Of a stretch of 64,000 nucleotides of DNA, positions 50,878 through 57,927 are shown piece by piece. Numbering within the stretch: the first letter of the stretch is position 1; every line of letters begins with the position of its first letter. Source of the stretch: Chloroflexota bacterium. GTDB lineage: Bacteria > Chloroflexota > Limnocylindria > P2-11E. The notes beneath the pieces were generated by a model. It saw nothing but the letters and a program-made list of their open reading frames with translations. It ran no database searches and was not told the origin of the DNA. The position numbers were made by a program, and so were the translations under genes. The stretch spans positions 1-64,000 of the forward strand of contig VBFY01000014.1 in the NCBI GenBank assembly GCA_005889405.1, in the 5' to 3' direction.

Positions 50878-52601
50878 TACGCGGATGCGCGCTCGCGGAA
50901 GTAGCCGCCGTCGTCGTCGGCAGTGAGCGACGCGCGCGTATTCGCCCCGATCGGCGCCGGATTCGTCACGCCGTCGCCGGCCGCGTCACAGGCGCAGGTC
51001 GTGCCATCGCCGCCGCGCCCGAACAGGAAGGCGATGACGCCGGCGCGCGCGTACGCGCTGAGATTGGCGCGACCAGGATCGTCGAAGAACCACTCGACCT
51101 TGTTGTCCTGGAAGTGGTCCCAGGTGTCGTTCATCGCCCGCATCTTCGTATTGCCGAGCGGGATCTGCCACATCACGATCCTCTTCTGTGTTAGCGCGGA
51201 GAACCTTCCGATGAATCGCACGTTCCTCGCGAAGTCCTCGGGATACCACCAGGAGGCCCCGCCGTCACCGAGCTGGACGCGCTTGTACGCGGCGTCGGCA
51301 TCGCTGAACTCGGCGAACACGAGATCGAAGCCGGTTCCAAGCGCGTTGAAGAAGGTCGCGGCGCGCGTCGCCCAGGTGTCGAGGGTCGCGTCCGCGGGTT
51401 TCTCGTAGAGGGGGTCGTGATTCGTCCCGAAGACCGAGAGCTGGTACGCGAGCAACACGTTCGGCGCGTAGGTATCGCGCAGCTTCACGATGGCACGCGC
51501 GAGCCCGACCGCATCATCGGGTAGACCGGCGAGATCGGGCGCACCGCTCGCGCCGACCAGGACCGGAGCGCGCGTCGGATCGTCGCCGTACCGCTGCTGG
51601 ATGTATCCCCAGAGATCCGGCTCGACGTGCAGCAGGACCGTCGTCGCGCTCTGCGCGCCAGCCTTCTGGAAGAGGAGCTTGAGGTCGGCGTAGAACGCGG
51701 CCATGGTCGAGGCGTTCGCGAGATTGGCGAAGTCGCCCGCAGGCTCACCCATGGCGTTGCCCGGCGCGGATTGCCGGAGCTGGTAGTAGCTGAAGACCGG
51801 CATCATGCCGTACCGCGCGGACTCCTGGATGTACGTCGTCGGGAACTGCGCGTTGCTGTCCCAGGTCGTCCAGCCCTTTCCGGTGTTCACGCCACCCGAG
51901 AGGTATTGGTAACGAAAGGCAAATGGCGCGCTCGCGCGCATCGCGGCCGCGCCGTTCGGCTCGTCGGTCATGCCGATCTCGAGTGAACGGCTGGGCCATC
52001 TCGACGGAAGCGGCGGCTGCGAGCCCACCGGCGCGGCACCGGGGACCGTGACGTACCAGAAGACGCCGTAGTCCTCCATCCACTGCGCACCCTCGATGAG
52101 CGGACGGATCGAGAGCCGGTAGGTGCCGGGGATCGACGGCGCGATCACAGTGAACTGGAACCACGCGACCTGACCCGGGCCGACGTACGACGCCGGTTGG
52201 ACCGCGACGCGGTTGTACCGCGGCCAAGCGGTCGCCGGCGAGCCCGCGGTACCGTCGCCACCGAGCGCGCTCGCGCGATCCTGCCCTGGATCGGGCCCCC
52301 ACGTGCCGAGATACGCGACCTCTCCCAATCGGCCGCTGACCCAACCACGCGATCCGGTGTTGTAGAACGCGACGACGGCGGTCGATCTGTCGCCCGGACA
52401 GAGCGTCGGGTATCCGCTCTGTCCGTACCACGCGGCGTGGAACCCCGGAGTGCCGGAGGGGATGCTGGCTGGCGGCGGGATCCCCGGGCCGGCGCTGGAG
52501 ACGCAGTCGACCGCGGCGGGCGCAGTCGCGTCGACAGCGACGGGGAACTGAGCAAGGCCGGAGGCAACGAGAACGGCCGCGATCGCGAGACGTCTCACCA
52601 C
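50847..52601 (-). CDS. Secreted protein: Ig-like (NBR1-type) domain plus glycosidase-like TIM-barrel region
   Basis: About 584 aa. The signal peptide covers residues 1-26. Residues 50-190 form the beta-sandwich also present in the CAP protein at 41605: FHAAWYGQSGYPTLCPGD, NTGSRGWVSGR, YVGPGQVAWFQFTVIAPS and MEDYGVFWYVTV. Residues 205-584 look like an (alpha/beta)8 glycosidase-type domain: MPVFSYYQLRQSAPG, VLLHVEPDLWGYIQQR, DLVFAEFSDADAAY and KRIVMWQIPLGNTKM, with acidic residues at strand ends. No named family fits with certainty. GTG 52601 or 52598 is the start. Confidence 0.75.
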   Translation of the reverse strand: MVRRLAIAAVLVASGLAQFPVAVDATAPAAVDCVSSAGPGIPPPASIPSGTPGFHAAWYGQSGYPTLCPGDRSTAVVAFYNTGSRGWVSGRLGEVAYLGTWGPDPGQDRASALGGDGTAGSPATAWPRYNRVAVQPASYVGPGQVAWFQFTVIAPSIPGTYRLSIRPLIEGAQWMEDYGVFWYVTVPGAAPVGSQPPLPSRWPSRSLEIGMTDEPNGAAAMRASAPFAFRYQYLSGGVNTGKGWTTWDSNAQFPTTYIQESARYGMMPVFSYYQLRQSAPGNAMGEPAGDFANLANASTMAAFYADLKLLFQKAGAQSATTVLLHVEPDLWGYIQQRYGDDPTRAPVLVGASGAPDLAGLPDDAVGLARAIVKLRDTYAPNVLLAYQLSVFGTNHDPLYEKPADATLDTWATRAATFFNALGTGFDLVFAEFSDADAAYKRVQLGDGGASWWYPEDFARNVRFIGRFSALTQKRIVMWQIPLGNTKMRAMNDTWDHFQDNKVEWFFDDPGRANLSAYARAGVIAFLFGRGGDGTTCACDAAGDGVTNPAPIGANTRASLTADDDGGYFRERASAYYGAGAMTLP

Positions 52602-52628
52602 CGCTGGAACGGCGACGCTCCCTTCGGG

Positions 52629-53246
52629 TTACGCGCCGGGGCTCCGATAGCGCTCGAGTGTCTTCGGGTCGTCCCAGCCGTTCGCTTTGAGGTGTCGCTC
52701 GACGACACCCAGCCCCTGCTCCGGGAAGACGTTGAGGCACATCGGGTCGAGCATGAGGAAGAGCTGCGCGTCGCGCGTGCGCGGTACGACGAGCGCTCCC
52801 GCGAACGAATGCGCTTCGACCACGTGTGCGAGCGGTTCGGGTCCGCCGAGCTCGCGCACGATCCGCGCTGCTTCGATCGCGTGGTTGTATCCGGGGATCG
52901 CGGCGACCACGCCATCCTTCTCGACGAACTCGATGACCTTCGCGGCGTCGTGCACGTAGGACGCCGCGCGAAAGGTGTCGAGATCGAGATCTTGTTTCCA
53001 AAGCTCGCGGTAGATCGGGACGAGCGCTTCGCTGATCCGCACCATCGCGACGACGTGCTTCACAAGGTTGCCATGTATCGCGATCGGCATCGTGGGATGA
53101 GGCGGTATGGCTTCGATGTCGGTCCATGCGGGATTCCGCTCCGAGACACTGCGCCACACATCGATCGAGAGCTTGCGCAGTCGCGCATCGGCGATGTCTT
53201 TGATCCCGGGAAACGCGCGGAGGACGTCGCTATCTGTCAGCACCAC
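52629..53246 (-). CDS. HD-domain phosphohydrolase-like protein
   Basis: About 205 aa. HD-type residues are His in IHGNLVKHVVAMVR, the His-Asp pair in ASYVHDAAKVIEF, His in PGYNHAIEAARIV and a later Asp in FLMLDPMCLNVF. HD proteins cleave nucleotides or phosphoesters with metals. The start is GTG 53246 (or 53243) after a TATTCT box. A plausible N-terminus beyond this is shadow sequence. Confidence 0.8.
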   Translation of the reverse strand: MVLTDSDVLRAFPGIKDIADARLRKLSIDVWRSVSERNPAWTDIEAIPPHPTMPIAIHGNLVKHVVAMVRISEALVPIYRELWKQDLDLDTFRAASYVHDAAKVIEFVEKDGVVAAIPGYNHAIEAARIVRELGGPEPLAHVVEAHSFAGALVVPRTRDAQLFLMLDPMCLNVFPEQGLGVVERHLKANGWDDPKTLERYRSPGA

Positions 53247-53250
53247 GCGC

Positions 53251-53256
53251 AGAATA
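53251..53256 (-). promoter_or_regulatory. -10 box TATTCT of the HD-domain gene
   Basis: TANNNT box 4 or 7 bp before the two adjacent GTG codons 53246 and 53243. Confidence 0.45.
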
Positions 53257-53298
53257 GAATCTGATCGCGCTGGCTGTTTGTCGCTCGATCTCGAGCAT

Positions 53299-53369
53299 GC
53301 GGGTGTGGCGTAGTGGAAGCGTGCGACCCCTCCAAGGTTGAGGTGCGGGTTCGATTCCCGCCACCCGCT
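53299..53369 (+). tRNA. tRNA-Gly (anticodon TCC)
   Basis: The acceptor GCGGGTG pairs with CACCCGC. The D arm is GCGTAGTGGAAGCGTGC. The anticodon stem CGACC/GGTTG (one G-U pair) holds CCTCCAA, giving anticodon TCC. The T arm is GCGGGTTCGATTCCCGC. CCA is not encoded. Confidence 0.92.
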
Positions 53370-53563
53370 CTGACTGTTTGATGGGAGTACAGCCAAAGAG
53401 CTCGCTCTGCCCAGGCCGAGGGTCAGTTCGTCAGCCACTCGCATCGGATCCTCGTGGAAGCGCAGAGCAAGGAACGAACGCCACACGGCTAAGCGAGCGC
53501 TCGCGAAATTGCGTCCGCGAACGCGCACCTCCACCATCCGCGCACTGCCACCGGAGGTACGTG

Positions 53564-55240
53564 ATGCGTCGTGCTTTCGCGTTCCTGCTCATCCTCGCCG
53601 TTCTCCTTCAACCCGGTGCGCCGCAGGCGCGCGCGGCGCAGAGCGAGTTCCGCGCCTTCTGGGTGGACGCGTTCGGCGAAGGCATCTTCAACGAGGTGGA
53701 GATTACGAAGCTCGTCGCGGCCACGAAGGCCGCGAACCTCAACGCACTCGTCGTGCAGGTCGGACGCCGCGGCGACTGCTTCTGCAACCGCGCAATGATG
53801 CCGCGCACGCAGGCCGGCATCGCACCACTCCCATACGACCCGCTCGACTCGCTCATCGCCAAGGCGCACGCCGAGGGCATCAAGGTGCACGCCTGGATCA
53901 TCACCACCGCCATCTGGAACAGCGTCACGCCGCCGCTCAACGCGAACCACGTCTTCAACATGCACGGGCCGTCGAAGACGGGCGCGGACAACTGGATCTC
54001 GCGCCGTTACGACGGGGCCAATCGCGCCGGAGCCGACTACCTTCTCGATCCCGGCCATCCCGATGCCGCGGACTACATGGTGCGCATGTACACCAGCGTC
54101 GCATCGAATTACGACATCGACGGATTGAACTTCGACCGCGTGCGTCTGCCCGATCAGAATCTCGCGACATTCCCCGGCGTCTCGGCGTGGGGCTATAACC
54201 CTGTCGCCGTCGCGCGCTTCCAGCAGCTCACTGGCCGCGTCGATAACCCGCGCCCAGACGACGCCCAGTGGCTCGCCTGGCGTCGCGATCAGATCACGAA
54301 CATCGTGCGCAAGGTCTACGTCGAGACCTATGCGATCAAGCCGCAGCTCGCGATCAGCGCTGACACGATCACGTACGGCTACGGTCCGGCGACCCAGGGC
54401 GGCTGGGAGATGACGCGCACCTACCGCGAGGTGCTGCAGGACTGGCGTGGGTGGATGCAGGAGGGGATCCTCGATCTCAACATCCCGATGAACTACAAGC
54501 GCGAGCACTTCACGACCGAGCCGAACAACCAGCGGCGCATGTACCTGGAGTGGAACGAGTTCGCCCGCGACCATCAGTACGCGCGCCAGGTGGCCATCGG
54601 GTCCGCGATCTATCTGAATTTCGTCGCGAACAGCGTGATCCAGGTGCGCAAAGCGCTCACGCCGAACGCGAATGGGAACAGCGCGGTCGGCTGGGTGGGT
54701 TACTCGTACCGCACTCCGGACTGCTACACCAACAGCTCGGCCGAATGCCAGCCGCCGCGCTCCGGCGATCTGAGCCGCGCCGAGCTCACACGGGCGCTGA
54801 CACAGCCGTCTGAGTACGACACTTTATTGCCGCCAGTGTTCTCGACGCCGGCGACGGTGCCGACGATGCCATGGAAGACGGCGCCGACGCGCGGCCATCT
54901 CGCCGGGACGGCGAAGACGAACACAGGGATCCCGCTCGATCAGATCCTCGTCGAGGTTCGCGATCCCGAGACCGATGCGCTAGTGATGGCACGATTCACC
55001 GACGGGCTCGGCTACGCCGCGTTCGTCGATCTTGCGCCAGGCCGCTACAAAGTCTTCATCCCAGATGACGCACGCGTCACCGGCAAGCGGGTCGAGCTTG
55101 TTGACGTCTCAGCCGGCGCGGTCGCGCGCTTCGCGATCACGCCGTTCGCCAAGGGCAATGAAGGTCGCAGGCCGCCGAAGGGGACGACGCCAGGGTTCGA
55201 CCCGATGGAGGAGCAGGACCTATCGAACGGCGAGCGCTGA
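53564..55240 (+). CDS. Secreted GHL10/DUF187-type glycoside hydrolase
   Basis: About 558 aa from ATG 53564, with GGAGG 6 nt upstream. The signal peptide (residues 1-24) ends ARAA. The GHL10 barrel starts SEFRAFWVDAFGEGIFNEVE, then ALVVQVGRRGDCF and HAEGIKVHAWIITTAIWN, with LDPGHPDAADYMVRM, IDGLNFDRVRLPD and LDLNIPMNYKREHF at later strands. Residues 470-540 form a carboxypeptidase-regulatory-like beta domain (FTDGLGYAAFVDLAPGRYKV). It is probably a wall- or polysaccharide-active enzyme outside the cell. Confidence 0.88.
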   Translation: MRRAFAFLLILAVLLQPGAPQARAAQSEFRAFWVDAFGEGIFNEVEITKLVAATKAANLNALVVQVGRRGDCFCNRAMMPRTQAGIAPLPYDPLDSLIAKAHAEGIKVHAWIITTAIWNSVTPPLNANHVFNMHGPSKTGADNWISRRYDGANRAGADYLLDPGHPDAADYMVRMYTSVASNYDIDGLNFDRVRLPDQNLATFPGVSAWGYNPVAVARFQQLTGRVDNPRPDDAQWLAWRRDQITNIVRKVYVETYAIKPQLAISADTITYGYGPATQGGWEMTRTYREVLQDWRGWMQEGILDLNIPMNYKREHFTTEPNNQRRMYLEWNEFARDHQYARQVAIGSAIYLNFVANSVIQVRKALTPNANGNSAVGWVGYSYRTPDCYTNSSAECQPPRSGDLSRAELTRALTQPSEYDTLLPPVFSTPATVPTMPWKTAPTRGHLAGTAKTNTGIPLDQILVEVRDPETDALVMARFTDGLGYAAFVDLAPGRYKVFIPDDARVTGKRVELVDVSAGAVARFAITPFAKGNEGRRPPKGTTPGFDPMEEQDLSNGER

Positions 55241-55257
55241 TCAGCTTCGCCCTGGGT

Positions 55258-56400
55258 CTACGCCGGGACGGAGACCCTCTGGGCCGGGACGGAGACCCTC
55301 GAGCCGACGCCAAGCCGTTCCTGCCTGAACGGCACTTTCGCGCGGCGCCGCAGATCCTCGAAAGCGGCGCGCTGCGTCTCGTTCACGAACGTGAACGCGA
55401 CGCCCCGCCGTCCGGCGCGGCCGGTACGCCCGGTGCGGTGGACGAACGTCTCGGCGTCCTCGGGGAAATCGAAGTTCACGACGTGACCGATGTCGTCGAC
55501 GTGGATGCCACGCGCGGCGAGGTTGGTCGCGACGAGCGTGGGAATGCGGCCGCTGCGGAATCCCTCGAGCACGCGCTCGCGTTCGTGCTGTCCAACGTTG
55601 CCGTGCAGCGCGCGCGCCGGGCTGCCGAGGCGCTCGAGCGCTTTCACCAGCTTGTCCGCGCCGTGCTTCGTTCGCCGGAAGACAAGCGTCCGCACGACGT
55701 CCTCGCGACGCAGGATCTCGTGCAGCGCGGCGACCTTGTCGGATTCGCGTACCTGGATCCAGGCCTGGTCGATCGCCGCGATGGTCGGCTCTTCGGGTTT
55801 GATCGTCACGCTGACCGGATCCCTGGTGTAGCGCCGGGCGACGGCACGAACGTCGTTCGTGAGCGTCGCAGAGAACAGCGCGGTCTGCCGCGGTCCCTTG
55901 AGGAGCGCGACGATGCGCGCGATGTCGGGAGCGAAACCAAGGTCGAGCAGCCGGTCCGCCTCATCGAGCACGAGGATGCGGATCTGCGAAAGGTTGAGCG
56001 TGCGACGCGAGGCGAGATCGAGGAGACGGCCCGGCGTGCCGACGACGACGTGCGCGCCGCGACGAAGCGCGTCTTCCTGCGCGCGGTAGCCGACACCACC
56101 GTATACGGCGACGACGCGCGCGTTCCGGTAGCGACCGAGTGTTTCGAACTCTTTGGCGACCTGCTGGCCAAGCTCGCGCGTCGGTACGACGACCAGGGTG
56201 AACGGCGGGCCGGCGCGTCCGACGACGCGCTCGAGGATCGGCAGCGCGAAGGCGCCGGTCTTGCCGGTGCCGGTCTGCGCCTGGGCAAAGAGGTCGCGGC
56301 CTGCGCGGAGCGGCGGTATCGCGAGCTCCTGAACAGGCGTGAAGATGGTCCAGCCGAGCTGCTTCACAGCACGGTCGAGATCGGGGGTAAGCGAGATCAA
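55258..56400 (-). CDS. DEAD-box RNA helicase
   Basis: About 380 aa. The Q motif is in FTPVQELAIPPL, motif I in AQTGTGKTGA, Ia in VVPTRELGQQV, and motif II in VLDEADRLLD. Motif III is ALFSATLT, V is VATNLAARGIHVDDIGHVV and VI is HRTGRTGRAGR. It probably unwinds rRNA or structured mRNA. TTG 56400 with AAAGGA upstream is the start. The C-terminus carries a repeated RVSVPA, encoded by two 18-bp direct repeats (55262-55279, 55283-55300). There is no long C-terminal RNA-binding tail as in DeaD or RhlE. Confidence 0.93.
   Translation of the reverse strand: MISLTPDLDRAVKQLGWTIFTPVQELAIPPLRAGRDLFAQAQTGTGKTGAFALPILERVVGRAGPPFTLVVVPTRELGQQVAKEFETLGRYRNARVVAVYGGVGYRAQEDALRRGAHVVVGTPGRLLDLASRRTLNLSQIRILVLDEADRLLDLGFAPDIARIVALLKGPRQTALFSATLTNDVRAVARRYTRDPVSVTIKPEEPTIAAIDQAWIQVRESDKVAALHEILRREDVVRTLVFRRTKHGADKLVKALERLGSPARALHGNVGQHERERVLEGFRSGRIPTLVATNLAARGIHVDDIGHVVNFDFPEDAETFVHRTGRTGRAGRRGVAFTFVNETQRAAFEDLRRRAKVPFRQERLGVGSRVSVPAQRVSVPA
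55262..55300 (-). repeat. Two 18-bp direct repeats at the helicase C-terminus
   Basis: GCCGGGACGGAGACCCTC occurs at 55262 and again at 55283 (period 21), within the last codons of the helicase gene. It adds one RVSVPA unit and is probably replication slippage. Confidence 0.8.
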
Positions 56401-56420
56401 CTGATTTCCTTTGCGGGCAC

Positions 56421-56452
56421 AAAAAAGCGAGCCGAAATGTGACTCGGCTCGC
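56421..56452 (-). terminator. Rho-independent terminator of the small basic protein gene
   Basis: A 9-bp stem, GCGAGCCGA (56427-56435) with TCGGCTCGC (56444-56452), is followed on the minus strand by six T. It lies 48 bp after the stop of the gene at 56501 and just upstream of the helicase start. Confidence 0.85.
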
Positions 56453-56500
56453 CTGCTTCTTGATGGACCCGAGTGATTTTCTTACATCAGACTAACACAC

Positions 56501-56665
56501 CTACTTCGACGACTTCTTCGTCTCGCCCTTCTCAGCGCGAGTCTTGTTCACCGTCGCCGCGGCGATGCGCTCGGCGGTCCCTTCCGGGCGACCCCGCTCC
56601 TCCTCGCTTTCCTTGATGTGCTCGTACTGACGCTCGCGCTTCGCGGTCCAAGCTTTCTGCGGCAC
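56501..56665 (-). CDS. Small charged protein of the 'plasmid stabilization' annotated family
   Basis: 54 aa: it begins VPQKAWTAKRERQYEHIKES and ends AEKGETKKSSK, with RIAAATVNKTRAEKG between. This short Rho-N-like/ChaB-like family is common in high-GC bacteria and often mislabelled plasmid stabilization; its function is unknown. AGGAGGTG is 5 nt before GTG 56665. It has its own terminator at 56421. Confidence 0.78.
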   Translation of the reverse strand: MPQKAWTAKRERQYEHIKESEEERGRPEGTAERIAAATVNKTRAEKGETKKSSK

Positions 56666-56713
56666 CACACACCTCCTGATCGCGTCCACTGCATGACGCG
56701 TGCTCGTCGCTCC

Positions 56714-56768
56714 CTTACTGATGGAGCGGGCGGAGCCGCTCCAGAAAGCCGGGGCCGAAGGCGGAGGT
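56714..56768 (+). repeat. Dispersed hairpin repeat, copy B
   Basis: It begins CTTACTGATGGAGCGG, has the hairpin GGAGCGG-GCGGAG-CCGCTCC, then AGAAAGCCGGGGCC and GGCGGAGGT. It ends directly at the -10 box of the DUF3048 gene. Copy A is at 38391-38438, minus strand. Confidence 0.7.
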
Positions 56769-56774
56769 TACAGT
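56769..56774 (+). promoter_or_regulatory. -10 box TACAGT of the DUF3048 gene
   Basis: TANNNT box 8 bp before ATG 56783, directly joined to the end of repeat copy B. Confidence 0.5.
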
Positions 56775-56782
56775 CGTCCGAG

Positions 56783-57907
56783 ATGCACGTCGCCCGCTCC
56801 GACCTGCGCGCCATCACGCTCCTCCTCGTCACCACTCTCGTCGCCGCCGCCTGCGGCGGTCCAAAGACGATCGAGTTCTCGCCGTCCCCGACAGCGCCGG
56901 TGACAAAGGCGAGCCCGACGCCAAGAGCGACGCTTGCTCCGGATGCGCCGTGCGAGGAGTGTTGGCCGCTGAGCGGCCTACCGGCCTCGAACGGCGCGCC
57001 GACGAACCGCAAGCCGCTGCTGATCAAGATCGACAACGCACCGGCCGCCCGCCCGCATTACGGCATCACGCAGGCGGACATGGTTTTCGAGATCATCGTC
57101 GAGGGCGGCGTGACGAGGCTCGCGGCGGTGTTCCAGGCGCAGGACCCCGCGACGATCGGCAGCGTACGCTCGGCGCGGCTCGTCGATCGCTCGCTGACAC
57201 CGATGGTCCGCGGTGCGCTGGTGTACTCCGGCACGTCCGCGTATGCGTGGTCGCTCATCAGCAAGGACGCCGACCAGGGCAGGTACGTCGAGCTTTCCGC
57301 CGACCACGAGCAGGGCTACTACCGCGTGAGCTTCCGCGCCGCCCCATACAACCTCTTCACCACCGCCGCGAACCAGCGCGACAACCTGAAGAAGCTGGGG
57401 GCCGAGACCGCGAACGACATCCCGAAGTGGGCCTTCCTCGTCTCGCAGGACCATCCAGCCACGCTCGCTGGGATGAGCGGCGGAGTGCCGGCGACAGAGA
57501 TCGCGATCCCCTATCGCGCCGACACATCGGCGGTGAGCTACCAGTACGACGCGGCCACGAAGACGTACGCGCGCTTCCAGAACTCAGCCGGCCGGGCGGT
57601 CCGCGACGTGGACGCGGTCACGAACAAGCCGGTTGCGGCGACGGACGTCGTGATCATCCAGACCGAGATCTGGGACGTGCCGGACATCGTCGATGCCGCA
57701 GGCGCGTTGTCGAACGACATGCGCATGACGGGCACCGGGCCGGCGACCATATTCCGCGACGGCCTACGCCAGGAGGGCACCTGGTCGCGCAAGGACGACA
57801 ACGCGCCGTTCACGTTCAAGAACGCCGCCGGCGAACCGATCCTCCTTTCACCCGGGCAGCCGTGGGTCCACGTGATCCCGAACGAGATGAAGGTCACCTC
57901 GCAGTAA
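56783..57907 (+). CDS. DUF3048 lipoprotein (YerB-like)
   Basis: About 374 aa. The signal LLLVTTLVAAAC is a lipobox, followed by a Thr/Pro linker. Domain 1 has NRKPLLIKIDNAPAARPHYG, ADMVFEIIVEGGVTRLAAVF and IGSVRSARLVD. The second, smaller domain has FQNSAGRAVRDVDAV, VIIQTEIW and GTWSRKDDNAPFTFKNAAGE. This is DUF3048, known from Bacillus YerB with unknown function, probably at the cell envelope. It ends 20 bp before the ABC exporter gene. Confidence 0.9.
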   Translation: MHVARSDLRAITLLLVTTLVAAACGGPKTIEFSPSPTAPVTKASPTPRATLAPDAPCEECWPLSGLPASNGAPTNRKPLLIKIDNAPAARPHYGITQADMVFEIIVEGGVTRLAAVFQAQDPATIGSVRSARLVDRSLTPMVRGALVYSGTSAYAWSLISKDADQGRYVELSADHEQGYYRVSFRAAPYNLFTTAANQRDNLKKLGAETANDIPKWAFLVSQDHPATLAGMSGGVPATEIAIPYRADTSAVSYQYDAATKTYARFQNSAGRAVRDVDAVTNKPVAATDVVIIQTEIWDVPDIVDAAGALSNDMRMTGTGPATIFRDGLRQEGTWSRKDDNAPFTFKNAAGEPILLSPGQPWVHVIPNEMKVTSQ

Positions 57908-57915
57908 CGACGCGC

Positions 57916-57921
57916 TAACCT
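57916..57921 (+). promoter_or_regulatory. -10 box TAACCT (N6 before GTG 57928)
   Basis: TANNNT-N6-GTG leaderless start in the 20-bp spacer after the DUF3048 gene. Confidence 0.55.
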
Positions 57922-57927
57922 CGCTAG

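Noticed and set aside
53378-53563. Extension of the GHL10 glycosidase upstream to 53378
   Set aside because: The signal peptide begins at ATG 53564 with an ideal ribosome site; the upstream part directly follows the tRNA-Gly gene and is not conserved.
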